Of a stretch of DNA of 64,000 nt, positions 19,002 to 27,768 are shown in pieces. The translations under genes and the position numbers were made by a program. The notes under the pieces are model-generated. The model worked only from the letters and a program-made list of their open reading frames with translations, made no database searches and was not told where the DNA came from. How positions within the stretch are numbered: position 1 is the first letter of the stretch; every line of letters begins with the position of its first letter. The stretch is taken from NCBI GenBank assembly GCA_002919305.1, contig PKFB01000009.1, forward strand, positions 1 through 64,000, in the 5' to 3' direction. Source of the DNA: Actinomycetales bacterium (lineage in GTDB: Bacteria; Actinomycetota; Actinomycetes; Mycobacteriales; Micromonosporaceae).

Positions 19002-19188
19002 TACCGCGCTCGGAGTGTGACAGCGACCGCGTCAGCGGCGTACCGGAACGGGCTACACCGCACCCGAAAGCGTGACACGCGGGAGACCGGGGTCCGCGGC
19101 CACAGGCTGCGGGTACGGCAGGATGCCAGGGAAACCGCCGTGAATGTGGATACCGCCGTGGATGGCGTGGAACGGAGCGAGGGAACAC

Positions 19189-20925
19189 ATGAGTGAGCCG
19201 GTCGGGCGGGTACTCGGCACTGAGGACGCCACCCCGCTCACCTTCTGGGTGGCGGTGCGACCCGGCACGTACCTGCAACTGGACGACGTTGTAGCCACCA
19301 CCCGCCACGTGCCCGGACATGACCCGGTCACCATCGCCGGCGTGGTCACCCAGGTCCGGGCGCGACATGAGGGGGCCCAGTTCGACTCGGATGTGTTCTT
19401 GATCTCCGACGGTACTTTGCCCGCCCAGGTTCAAGAGGCCGCCGAGATCACCACTACCCGGGTCGATCCGGAGGTTTATGTCCCTCCCTTGCCCGGCACC
19501 GTGGTTCGTCGCGCGGTCGACGACGAGCGCGCCACAGCGCTGCACTTTGACCGCATGGAGCGGACCTTGCCAGTCGGGCTAGGGCGCGACGGTCAACCGG
19601 TCTTCCTCAACGCGGACTTTTTGGACGGTACGCGCGGGGCGCACGTGTCGATCTCCGGTATCTCCGGGGTAGCCACTAAGACCTCGTTCGCCACCTGGCT
19701 GTTGTACTCGGCCTTCCACTCCGGCGCCTTCGGCGCTGAAGCCGTCAACACCAAGGCGCTGATCTTCAACGTGAAGGGCGAGGATCTGCTCCTGCTCGAT
19801 CACGCCAACAATCGCCTGAATGAGGACACCCGCGAGGCGTACACCAAACTCGGCCTGCCGGCGCGGCCGTTCAGCTCCGTGGCGGTCTTCGCCCCGCCCC
19901 GTCCCGGGGATCCCGACGGCACCGCCGATGTGGCCTGCCGCTCGTACGGGGTGAACTCCTTCTACTGGACCATCGCCGAGTTCTGCTCGGAGAAGCTACT
20001 GCCGTTCCTGTTCGCCGACGCCGACGACGACCGCCAGCAGTACACCATGGTGGTGCACCAGGTGGCGGCTCGGCTGGCCCGGGAGGCGGAGCCCAAAGAG
20101 GACGGTGCCGCCCTGATTGACGGGGAGCTGGTGCGCTCCTTCGAGGAACTGGTGGACCTGATCACTGATCGACTCACCAATGAGGAGACCCGAGGACAGT
20201 GGGCGGGGAGCGCCGTTGGCCTGGGCACCGTCAACGCGTTCATCCGCCGGCTGGTGGCGGCTAAGCGCGATCTGAGTCGGCTGATTCGGGGGGATCTGCC
20301 GGCCCGCCGGGCGCACGCTATCTCCACTGAGGGCGGTGCACAGCTGACCGTGGTTGATCTGCACAACCTCCCCGACCGTGCCCAGCGCTTCGTGGTGGGT
20401 GTGACGCTACGGGCCGAGTTTGAACGCAAGGAGCGCTCCGGGACCGCGCGGCCGCTGCTGTTTGTGGTGCTTGACGAGCTGAACAAGTACGCGCCCCGAG
20501 AAGGCACCAGCCCGATTAAGGATGTGCTGCTGGATATCGCCGAGCGGGGCCGTTCCCTGGGGGTGATCCTGATCGGCGCCCAGCAGACCGCCAGCGAGGT
20601 GGAGCGACGCATCGTCGCCAACTCCGCGATCCGGGTGGTGGGGCGGCTGGACGCGGCGGAGGCGGCGCGGCCCGAGTACGGGTACCTGCCTCCGGCGCAG
20701 CGACAGCGTGCGGTGCTGGCCAAGCCCGGCACCATGTTTGTGGCGCAGCCGGACATCCCGGTGCCGCTGGTGGTGGAGTTCCCGTTCCCCGCGTGGGCGA
20801 CCCGCCCATCGGAGCGGGGCGAGCCGTCGACCCCACCGCCACGGACCTCGGTCAGCGGCGCTGATCCTTTCGCGGTCATCGGCGCCGCCTCTGCCACCGC
20901 CTCCGACGATGAGTTTCCGTTCTGA
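19189..20925 (+). CDS. HerA-like DNA translocase/ATPase
   Basis: 578 residues with the HerA/FtsK-type fold. An N-terminal beta-barrel (about 1-110) precedes a P-loop ATPase with GISGVATKTS (157-166, K164), Walker B LLFVVLDE (D429/E430) and an IGAQQT sensor motif. HerA hexamers pump DNA and work with the NurA nuclease; a NurA-like gene follows downstream. The ATG at 19189 is preferred over one at 19144 because of the GGAGCGAGGGA ribosome site. A 187-base gap precedes it, so this part may have its own promoter. The acidic C-terminus (DDEFPF) could be a docking tail. Confidence 0.85.
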   Translation: MSEPVGRVLGTEDATPLTFWVAVRPGTYLQLDDVVATTRHVPGHDPVTIAGVVTQVRARHEGAQFDSDVFLISDGTLPAQVQEAAEITTTRVDPEVYVPPLPGTVVRRAVDDERATALHFDRMERTLPVGLGRDGQPVFLNADFLDGTRGAHVSISGISGVATKTSFATWLLYSAFHSGAFGAEAVNTKALIFNVKGEDLLLLDHANNRLNEDTREAYTKLGLPARPFSSVAVFAPPRPGDPDGTADVACRSYGVNSFYWTIAEFCSEKLLPFLFADADDDRQQYTMVVHQVAARLAREAEPKEDGAALIDGELVRSFEELVDLITDRLTNEETRGQWAGSAVGLGTVNAFIRRLVAAKRDLSRLIRGDLPARRAHAISTEGGAQLTVVDLHNLPDRAQRFVVGVTLRAEFERKERSGTARPLLFVVLDELNKYAPREGTSPIKDVLLDIAERGRSLGVILIGAQQTASEVERRIVANSAIRVVGRLDAAEAARPEYGYLPPAQRQRAVLAKPGTMFVAQPDIPVPLVVEFPFPAWATRPSERGEPSTPPPRTSVSGADPFAVIGAASATASDDEFPF

Positions 20926-21060
20926 CGCGTCCGAGGACACAGGACACGTGGTGGAGAACCGGATCCAGCGGGCACCCGAGCCGATTTTGACAGACCTGAC
21001 GCTTACAGTGAGCAACACGCGTGAACCGCGTGCAGACACCTTTCCGCTTGGACCCGGACG

Positions 21061-22329
21061 GTGACCCACGTGAAGATCCTGCACACCTCCGACTGGCACG
21101 TCGGCAAAGTCCTCAAAGGACAGTCGCGTCACGACGAACAGGTGGCGGTGCTCAGGGAGATCGTGGAGCTCGCCCGCGCCGAACAACCGGACCTGGTGAT
21201 CGTGGCGGGTGACCTGTTCGACACCGCCGCGCCGGGGGCACGAGCAACCAGGTTGGTCACCCGGGCGCTGTCCGGGCTGCGCCGCACCGGTGCGGAGGTG
21301 GTCGCCATCGCCGGAAACCACGACAACGGAGCGGCGCTGGACGCGCTGCGGCACTGGGCCGAGGCGGCGGGGATCACCCTGCGCGGCACGATCCGGGGAA
21401 TCGACGACCACCTGATCACCGGCACCACTCGAGCCGGTGAACCGTGGCGGCTGGTGGCGTTGCCGTTCCTGTCCCAACGGTACGCGGTGCGCGCGGTGGA
21501 GATGTTTGACCTCACCGGCGCTGAGGCCAACCAGGAGTACACCACCCTGGTGACGCGGCTGCTGGAGAGACTCACCCACTCCTTCGATGCCAGAGCGATC
21601 AATCTCATCACCGCTCATCTGACGGTGCTGGGTGGCGCCCTGGGGGGCGGTGAGCGAGCCGCCCAGACCATCCTGTCGTACGCGGTGCCCGCCACGGCTT
21701 TCCCCGCCTCGGCGCACTACGTGGCGCTGGGGCACCTGCACCGGCAACAGAAGATCACCGGCCCTGCTCCGACGTACTACTCGGGTAGCCCGTTGGCGCT
21801 GGACTTCGGGGAGGAGGAGAACACCCCCGGAGTGCTGCTGGTGGAGGTCACGCCGGACACCCCCGCCCGGGTCCGCTCGGTTCCGATCACCTCGGCGCTG
21901 CCGTTGCGGACGGTACGCGGCACCCTGGCCGAACTCACCGAGTACGCACGGACCCTGCGGACCGATCAGCGCTCCGCGTCGACGGACGGTGCGGCCGACA
22001 CAGGCGCCGCGGCGCGCAGCACGGGCTCCGTGGGCGTACCCGATGACCACCAGCGGTCCAGCGAGCCCTGGCTGCGGGTCTTCGTCCGGGAGCGACCCCG
22101 CGCCGGCCTGCGGGAGGAGGTGCAGGAGTTGCTACCCCGCGCCTTGGAGGTCCGCATCGACCCTGAGCTGTTGGAGAAGACCCAGCAGCGGGAGCCCCGC
22201 ACCCGGCGGGCCGGACGGTCGGCGAGTGAGCTGTTCGCGGACTACCTGCGTGCCCGAGGCCACGACGACCCCGAGGTCCGGGAGCTGTTCGACCAGTTGT
22301 ACGCGGATCTGGAGGTCACCGAATCGTGA
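21061..22329 (+). CDS. sbcD: Exonuclease subunit SbcD (Mre11-like)
   Basis: A 422-residue metallophosphoesterase nuclease that works with SbcC to process DNA ends and hairpins. Motifs: HTSDWHVGK (metal ligands), GDLFDTAAPGA, AGNHDN, ITAHLTVLGG and ALGHLHRQQ. The C-terminal part is the SbcC-binding and capping region. It starts at GTG 21061; a GTG at 21070 would match the usual family start (KILHTSDWH) equally well. The stop overlaps sbcC by four bases. It lies 135 bases after herA. Confidence 0.93.
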   Translation: MTHVKILHTSDWHVGKVLKGQSRHDEQVAVLREIVELARAEQPDLVIVAGDLFDTAAPGARATRLVTRALSGLRRTGAEVVAIAGNHDNGAALDALRHWAEAAGITLRGTIRGIDDHLITGTTRAGEPWRLVALPFLSQRYAVRAVEMFDLTGAEANQEYTTLVTRLLERLTHSFDARAINLITAHLTVLGGALGGGERAAQTILSYAVPATAFPASAHYVALGHLHRQQKITGPAPTYYSGSPLALDFGEEENTPGVLLVEVTPDTPARVRSVPITSALPLRTVRGTLAELTEYARTLRTDQRSASTDGAADTGAAARSTGSVGVPDDHQRSSEPWLRVFVRERPRAGLREEVQELLPRALEVRIDPELLEKTQQREPRTRRAGRSASELFADYLRARGHDDPEVRELFDQLYADLEVTES

Positions 22330-24770
22330 GGCCGCTGCGGCTGGACCTGGCGGGGTTCGCGGTCTTCCGGGAGCCCACCACCATCGATTTCACCAACATC
22401 GACTTCTTCGCGTTGACCGGCCCCACCGGCTCCGGTAAGTCGACGGTGCTGGACGCCATCTGCTTCGCGCTGTACGGCACGGTGCCTCGCTGGAGCGACC
22501 GGCGTGGGGTCGCGGGAGCGCTGGCTCCGTCGGCCAACGAAGCCCGGGTGCGGTTGGTGTTTGAAGCCTCCGGGGAGCGCTATGTCGCCACCCGGGTGGT
22601 ACGCCGCGTCAAAGGACGCGCCGAGACCCGGCACGCGGGCCTGGAGAAGCTGCCCGCGGGGGTCGGGTTGGAGATCCTCGACACCAAACGCGCCATCGAC
22701 CAGGTCGATCAGGTGGGGGAGATCCTGGCCGGCACCCCCTCGGAGATGGATGCGGCGGTGACGCGGGTGATTGGGTTGCCCTATGAGCAGTTCACCACCT
22801 GCGTGATCCTGCCCCAGGGGGAGTTCGCGCGCTTCCTGCAGGCCAAGCCACGCGACCGCCAGGACATCCTGGTCAACCTGTTGGGCTTGACCGTCTACCA
22901 GCGGATTCGGGAGCGAGCCACCGCGCGGGCAAGTCAGCTTCAGGCCCGGGCAGAGCAGGCCCAGCAGGATCTGCGGCAGCTCGCCGACGCCACCGACGAA
23001 GCGGTGGCCGCCGCCCGGCACCGCTGTGAGGCGCTCACGGCGCTGGCGAAGGCCGTCGATGAGCTCATGCCTCATCTGATAGCGGCGCGGGAACGTACGG
23101 AGCAGGCGCGCACCGAGGCGACCGCCGCCGAGGCCGAGCTGACACGGCTGCAACGGATCGCCCCGCCCGTGCAGGTGGCTGACCTGGCCGCGACCACCCA
23201 GACGGCGCGGGAGGCGGAACGAGCCGCGGCGGAGGCGGTGGCGCAGGCGGAGCAGCATGAGGAGGAGCTGCGGACCCAGCTGCGCGCCATCGATGACCCG
23301 CAGGTGCCCACGTGGCTGGCCGCGTACCAGGAGCGGGATGAGCTTCACGCTCACCTGGATCTGCTGCGCCAGGAGGTCGATGCGGCGCGGGAGGCGGTCG
23401 ATCCGGCGCGTCAGGAGCTGGCCCGGGCCGAGGAGGCCGTGGCCCAGGCCCAGGCCGCCTACGACGCCGCCCGACGGGAAGACCTGGCCACGACACTGCG
23501 CTCCCACCTGGCCGAGGGCCAGCCCTGCCCGGTGTGCCATCAGACCGTGACGACGCTGCCGCCGGACACCGGGGCGGGTGGCGCCACCCGCGCGGCCCAG
23601 CGGGCCGTGGCGGACGCCCAGGCGGCCCGGGACGCCGCCGCCAGGGTGCTGCGGGACCGGGAGCGCGAACTGGCCGTGCGTCAGGACCGTCACGATCGGA
23701 CAGCGGAGCGGCTTGCCCGGGTGCAGCACGCCCTGCGGGACGCCCCGACGATGCAGGAGCTCCACCATCGCCAGGAGCAGGTGGCGAAGCTGCGGCAGGC
23801 GGCCGATCAGGCGGCGCAGGCGGTACGGGAGGCCCGGACGGAGCACCGGCGGACCCGGGCCGACCTGGAGCGGGCTGACACGGCGCTGCGGCGGGCCTGG
23901 GAGGCCTTCGACGCCGCCCGGGACACGGTCGCGGCGTTGGGGCCCCCGCCGGTGCGTCGGGAGGATCTGGTCGCGGCGTGGCGGGAGCTGACCGACTGGG
24001 CGGGTGAGCAGATCACAGCGCGTCGGGAACGCCGGGACGCGGCCCACGCCGAGATGGCCGAGGCGGCTGCCGCGGCCGACGAGGTACGACGCCGCTTGAC
24101 TGGGCTGCTCGGCGCCGCCGACGTGCCAACACCCGCCGATGACGACTACCCCCGAGCGGTGGACCGCGCCTTGGTGCAGGCTGAGGCGGCGGTGACCCGC
24201 GCCGAGGAACGGCGCGCCCAGGCCGACGCGCTGCGCGCCCAGGTCGGCACGTTGACGCGCCAGGCCCAGGTGGCCCGAGAGTTGGCCGGTCACCTGCGGG
24301 CCGACCGGTTTGAACGGTGGCTGTTGGAGGAGGCGCTGGATCTGTTGGTGGCGGGCGCCTCCACGATCCTGATGGAGCTGTCGGGCGGCCAGTACGAGCT
24401 GGTGCACGACAAGGGTGAATTCTTCGTGATTGACCATCACGACGCCGAGCAGCGACGAAGCGTACGCACCCTGTCCGGGGGTGAAACCTTCCAGGCCTCA
24501 CTGGCCTTGGCGTTGGCCCTGTCAGAGCAGCTGGCCGGGATGTCCGCGACCAGCACCAGCTTGGAATCGATCATCCTCGATGAGGGGTTCGGGACCCTCG
24601 ACGCAGCCACCTTGGACACCGTGGCCGCCACCTTGGAGAACCTGGCCGCCCGCGGTGACCGGATGGTGGGCGTGGTGACCCACGTGCCCGCGCTCGCCGA
24701 ACGCATCCCGGTGCGTTTCGAGATCAACAAGGATGCCCGTACCGCCACGGTGTCGAAGGTGACCGTATGA
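22326..24770 (+). CDS. sbcC: SMC-like ATPase subunit SbcC (Rad50-like)
   Basis: An 814-residue Rad50-type protein, shorter than the roughly 1000-residue SbcC of many bacteria. Seen: P-loop GPTGSGKST (K39), Q-loop LPQGEFARFLQ, Ala/Glu-rich coiled coils, a zinc hook CPVC (C401/C404), ABC signature LSGGETFQASLALALA and Walker B IILDEGFGTLD near the C-terminus. It dimerises through the hook and gates the SbcD nuclease. GTG start; four-base overlaps on both sides show tight coupling with sbcD and the NurA-like gene. Confidence 0.94.
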   Translation: MRPLRLDLAGFAVFREPTTIDFTNIDFFALTGPTGSGKSTVLDAICFALYGTVPRWSDRRGVAGALAPSANEARVRLVFEASGERYVATRVVRRVKGRAETRHAGLEKLPAGVGLEILDTKRAIDQVDQVGEILAGTPSEMDAAVTRVIGLPYEQFTTCVILPQGEFARFLQAKPRDRQDILVNLLGLTVYQRIRERATARASQLQARAEQAQQDLRQLADATDEAVAAARHRCEALTALAKAVDELMPHLIAARERTEQARTEATAAEAELTRLQRIAPPVQVADLAATTQTAREAERAAAEAVAQAEQHEEELRTQLRAIDDPQVPTWLAAYQERDELHAHLDLLRQEVDAAREAVDPARQELARAEEAVAQAQAAYDAARREDLATTLRSHLAEGQPCPVCHQTVTTLPPDTGAGGATRAAQRAVADAQAARDAAARVLRDRERELAVRQDRHDRTAERLARVQHALRDAPTMQELHHRQEQVAKLRQAADQAAQAVREARTEHRRTRADLERADTALRRAWEAFDAARDTVAALGPPPVRREDLVAAWRELTDWAGEQITARRERRDAAHAEMAEAAAAADEVRRRLTGLLGAADVPTPADDDYPRAVDRALVQAEAAVTRAEERRAQADALRAQVGTLTRQAQVARELAGHLRADRFERWLLEEALDLLVAGASTILMELSGGQYELVHDKGEFFVIDHHDAEQRRSVRTLSGGETFQASLALALALSEQLAGMSATSTSLESIILDEGFGTLDAATLDTVAATLENLAARGDRMVGVVTHVPALAERIPVRFEINKDARTATVSKVTV

Positions 24771-25726
24771 AAGTCCACGTAGAGTCCTGGGATCCCACCT
24801 ACGGGTCGGCCTTCGAGCCCGGGGAACCCAGCCCTGGCCCGTCGCAGGCCACCACGTCGCGGGTGGAGATCGGCGTGGAGCTGCCGCCTGACGCGTGGCG
24901 CCCCTTGCTGCCCCCGGAACAGGTACGCCCACCAGCCACCGTGCTGTTGATCGATGGGGTACGCCGCATCGACGGCCGTATCTGGGTGGAGGACTCTGAC
25001 GGGACACACCCTGGAGTGGCGGCCTCATACGCGGCAGGCGTGGTGCGCTGCGATCTGCAGGCCGGGGTCGCCGAGGTGATCGTCACGCGGGTGGAGCGTG
25101 GATTGTTCACCAGCAGCACCCGGGTGGGGGATCTGGTGGCGGCCACTGGGGCGGTGTACCGCCCGCACCGGGTCAGCAGGCCCGAGCCCATGGATCTGCA
25201 GCAGGCTGTCCAGCGGCGGATGCGGGAGCTGGAGATGACGGTCGCTGCTGAGGCTCGCTCCCGTGACAGTGGGGGTGACGATCTGCTGGTGGTGGACGGT
25301 CCGCTGCACGGCCGCACCCACCTGGATCGCACCGTGGGGTACATCAAGACCCACCGTACCGAGTACCTGCCTCCGGCGCTGGCTGCTGTCGTCACCAGCC
25401 TGCCGGCGGGGCACCGCAGCCCGGTGTTCTTGCTGGGGACATCCTGGGACCGGTACGCCTGGTACCTGCGCTTGCCCGGCGCTCCTGGCTCACCCTGGGC
25501 CGGCGTGGTCCGAGTCGAGTGCACCGCTGATGTATCGCGGTCGGTGGCGATTCAGCTGGCCGACATCTCCACCGTGACACTGCCGCGCTTTGCGTCCGCG
25601 GCGTACAAGGATCCCCGGGCCCCTCAGAATCTGGTGCCGATCAGCGGGTTGGAGCGTCGCCTGCGCAGCCTGCTCGGCGATGCCCGCCTGCTCAACCGCG
25701 CGCTGCGGGCCGCCGTGGCTGGGTGA
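24767..25726 (+). CDS. NurA-like 5'-3' nuclease
   Basis: 319 residues matching the NurA pattern. A strand ends in the acidic motif LLIDGVRR (D63) and a second acidic strand reads LLVVDGPL (D177), the spacing and form of the two catalytic Asp motifs. Then come VGYIKTH (K194), PWAGVVRVE, and a C-terminal TLPRFASAAYKDPRAPQN segment. NurA resects 5' ends together with HerA. The ATGA overlap with sbcC places it in the same message as sbcD and sbcC, with herA upstream, giving the full four-component set. The call rests on motif recognition; no alignment was run. Confidence 0.78.
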   Translation: MKVHVESWDPTYGSAFEPGEPSPGPSQATTSRVEIGVELPPDAWRPLLPPEQVRPPATVLLIDGVRRIDGRIWVEDSDGTHPGVAASYAAGVVRCDLQAGVAEVIVTRVERGLFTSSTRVGDLVAATGAVYRPHRVSRPEPMDLQQAVQRRMRELEMTVAAEARSRDSGGDDLLVVDGPLHGRTHLDRTVGYIKTHRTEYLPPALAAVVTSLPAGHRSPVFLLGTSWDRYAWYLRLPGAPGSPWAGVVRVECTADVSRSVAIQLADISTVTLPRFASAAYKDPRAPQNLVPISGLERRLRSLLGDARLLNRALRAAVAG

Positions 25727-25816
25727 CAAAAACGGGAAGCCGGTCGGCGCCGTAGCGATACGTTCGGCGTGTCGCCATTTGTTCTCCGCACACTGATCCG
25801 GATCCAAGGGGCGGAC

Positions 25817-26356
25817 ATGAAGATCGAACTCGTTGAGGGGGACATCACCAAGCAGCAGGTGGACGCTGTGGTCAACGCGGCGAACTCGTCACTGCTGGGT
25901 GGCGGTGGGGTGGACGGAGCGATCCATCGCGCGGGTGGTCCAGCGATCCTCGAAGAGTGCCGGAAACTGCGCGCCTCGCAGTACCCCGACGGGCTGCCCA
26001 CCGGTCAAGCGGTGGCTACGACCGCCGGAAAATTGCCTGCCCGCTGGGTCATCCACACGGTGGGCCCGGTATGGCGGGCGAACGAGGATCGTTCCGCGCT
26101 GTTGCAGGACTGCTACCGCAATAGCCTGCGGGTGGCCGATGAGTTGGGCGCGCGGGTGGTGGCGTTCCCGCTAATATCGTCCGGTGTCTACGGCTGGCCA
26201 TTCGAGGATGCGGTCCGCCAGGCGCTGAGCGTGCTCCACGACGCGACCCCCACCGTGGTGTCTGAGGCCCGGCTGGTGCTGTTCGGGCAACAGGCATACC
26301 GCACCGCGCTGCAGGTGGCCACGACCATGGGGCTCTCAGGCTCCCACGACGCGTAG
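25817..26356 (+). CDS. Macrodomain ADP-ribose-processing protein
   Basis: A 179-residue single macrodomain of the O-acetyl-ADP-ribose deacetylase type. Seen: GDITKQQVDAVVNAANSSLLGGGGVDGAIHRAGG (given as a motif span at residues 9-42) and ISSGVYGWP, the loops that bind ADP-ribose. The ATG at 25817 has AAGGGGCGG upstream and opens at the family start; an ATG at 25769 is less likely. It lies 90 bases after the NurA-like gene, same strand, with no terminator seen between, so it may be the last gene of the repair operon or an independent unit. Confidence 0.88.
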   Translation: MKIELVEGDITKQQVDAVVNAANSSLLGGGGVDGAIHRAGGPAILEECRKLRASQYPDGLPTGQAVATTAGKLPARWVIHTVGPVWRANEDRSALLQDCYRNSLRVADELGARVVAFPLISSGVYGWPFEDAVRQALSVLHDATPTVVSEARLVLFGQQAYRTALQVATTMGLSGSHDA

Positions 26357-26375
26357 ACGCGTAGGTCCTGCGGTA

Positions 26376-26397
26376 GGCCCGGGCGCGTTCCCGGGCC
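26376..26397 (+). terminator. Terminator after the macrodomain gene
   Basis: A GGCCCGGG / CCCGGGCC stem with a 6-base loop starts 20 bases after the stop codon. It marks the likely 3' end of the plus-strand block that began at 9.3 kb. Confidence 0.65.
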
Positions 26398-26413
26398 GGA
26401 GGCTCCCGCCCTG

Positions 26414-26439
26414 TCCTCTCTTTACATCCTCTCTTTACG
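26414..26439. repeat. 13-bp tandem repeat, pyrimidine-rich
   Basis: TCCTCTCTTTACA is followed directly by TCCTCTCTTTACG (one difference). It lies between two convergent genes and has no assigned role. Confidence 0.7.
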
Positions 26440-26540
26440 TCCTCGCGTCGGCGTGGCGACAGAGCCGAAGCCATCCGGTCTTCGCCGGAACCCGGCTTTC
26501 CCGCACCGCTGTCCCGGCTTCCCGGGCCACGGTGATGCTC

Positions 26541-26560
26541 GGGGCCTCCATGAGGGCCCC
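26541..26560 (-). terminator. Terminator after yihY-like gene
   Basis: GGGGCC / GGCCCC stem with an 8-base loop, 16-35 bases past the stop of the minus-strand gene. Short, so only moderately convincing. Confidence 0.45.
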
Positions 26561-26575
26561 ACGTGAGGGGGAGGG

Positions 26576-27649
26576 TCAGGCCTTGTCGAGTTTGCGGGTG
26601 TCGCGCAGCTCCATGTAGGGCTCTTTATCCGCGTCGTGGCCGGCGCTGATGGCGCGGGCCCGCTGCGTTTCGGCGTCGAACTCCGCCCCTAGCAGCACAG
26701 CGATGTTAGAGATCCACAACCAGATCAAGAAAATGATCACGGTGGCGAGGCTGCCGTATGTCCGGTTGTAGGAGCTGAAGTTCGCCACGTAGAACGCGAA
26801 GCCCAAGGACACGATCACCCAAATGACCACTGCGAGGATCCCGCCTGGGCTGATCCATCGGAACCCGCCCTGCCGGGCGTTGGGCGAGGCCCAGTACAGG
26901 ATCGCGAACAGCAGGCTGACCAAAAGCAGCAGCACCGGCCATTTGGCGATGTCCCACACCATGACGGCGCCCGACCCCAACCCGATCAGGTCTCCCAGCC
27001 ACCGGGCCGCGCCGCCGGTGAACACCACGGTCAGTGAAATCACGATCAACAGCAGACCGGTGGCCACGGTGATCCCCAGCCGGATAGGGAGTGTCTTCCA
27101 GATCGGACGCCCTTCAGGCACATCGAAGATGGTGTTGCTGGCGCGCATGAACGCGCCGACGTACCCCGACGCCGACCACAGCGCCGCGGCCAGACCGATC
27201 ACGGCGACGAGACTGGCGGTCGATGACTGACTCTGCTGCAGGTTCTGCACCGCGGAACGCATCAACTCCCCGACCGCGCCGGGTGCCACCTGCTCCAACT
27301 CGTCGATCACTCGCTGCATGGTGTTCTCGCCCGACAACCGGAGAGCCGCGATAAGCACCAGCAGCCCCGGGAAGATGGACAGCACGCCGTAGTAGGTCAA
27401 GGCGGCGGCCCAGTCGGTGAGGTTGTCCTTCTGAAACTCACTGATGGTGCGCTTGAGTACCCCCCACCACGATCTGCCGCTGAGGTGGGTGGGGCGGTCA
27501 GGACCCTGACTGGCGGTAGGGGGTTCAGGCAGGAGTTCGTCCCGTTTCTGCTGTGCCCGCTCCTCCTCCTGCCGTGCCTGCTCCTCACGCAGGGATTTCG
27601 CGGCGGGCTGTTCCCTGTCCCGGGCTTCGCGCCTGGTATGGGCGAACAT
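26576..27649 (-). CDS. YihY/BrkB-family inner-membrane protein
   Basis: A 357-residue membrane protein of the YihY/virulence factor BrkB family. A charged Arg/Glu/Gln-rich N-terminal tail of about 60 residues precedes six predicted helices. The family motif DWAAALTYYGVLSIFPGLL is at about 80-100, and the tail is charged (DADKEPYMELRDTRKLDKA). The ATG at 27649 is preferred over the adjacent GTG because AAGGAG at 27655-27660 is then correctly spaced. The function of the family is not established. It follows the DUF3618 gene after a 119-base gap with two hairpins. Confidence 0.85.
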   Translation of the reverse strand: MFAHTRREARDREQPAAKSLREEQARQEEERAQQKRDELLPEPPTASQGPDRPTHLSGRSWWGVLKRTISEFQKDNLTDWAAALTYYGVLSIFPGLLVLIAALRLSGENTMQRVIDELEQVAPGAVGELMRSAVQNLQQSQSSTASLVAVIGLAAALWSASGYVGAFMRASNTIFDVPEGRPIWKTLPIRLGITVATGLLLIVISLTVVFTGGAARWLGDLIGLGSGAVMVWDIAKWPVLLLLVSLLFAILYWASPNARQGGFRWISPGGILAVVIWVIVSLGFAFYVANFSSYNRTYGSLATVIIFLIWLWISNIAVLLGAEFDAETQRARAISAGHDADKEPYMELRDTRKLDKA

Positions 27650-27667
27650 CACCGCTCCTTTCCGGCT

Positions 27668-27686
27668 CCGCGGTGGGTAACCGCGG
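27668..27686 (-). promoter_or_regulatory. Hairpin in the leader of the YihY gene
   Basis: CCGCGGT / ACCGCGG with a 5-base loop lies directly upstream of the AAGGAG ribosome site. It could modulate translation or mark an RNA end. Confidence 0.4.
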
Positions 27687-27723
27687 CCTTAACCCGGTCC
27701 TCACCGCGTACCGGTCCCCCGTC

Positions 27724-27749
27724 GGCCGGGCCGACAAACCGACCCGGCC
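27724..27749 (-). terminator. Terminator after the DUF3618 gene
   Basis: GGCCGGG / CCCGGCC arms (27724-27730, 27743-27749), flanked by further pairing GTC/GAC, follow the stop at 27769 by about 20 bases. Confidence 0.55.
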
Positions 27750-27768
27750 GGTCCTCATGGCGCGCAGG

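Noticed and set aside
20987..20992. TTGACA between herA and sbcD as a promoter
   Set aside because: No acceptable -10 at 16-19 bases. TACAGT follows only 11 bases later.
22242..24440. Very long antisense frame (over 700 codons) opposite sbcC
   Set aside because: It mirrors the codon bias of the real gene; its translation is repetitive Gly/Arg/Leu-rich and matches no family. The same holds for long antisense frames at 20407-22050 and 33455-35176.
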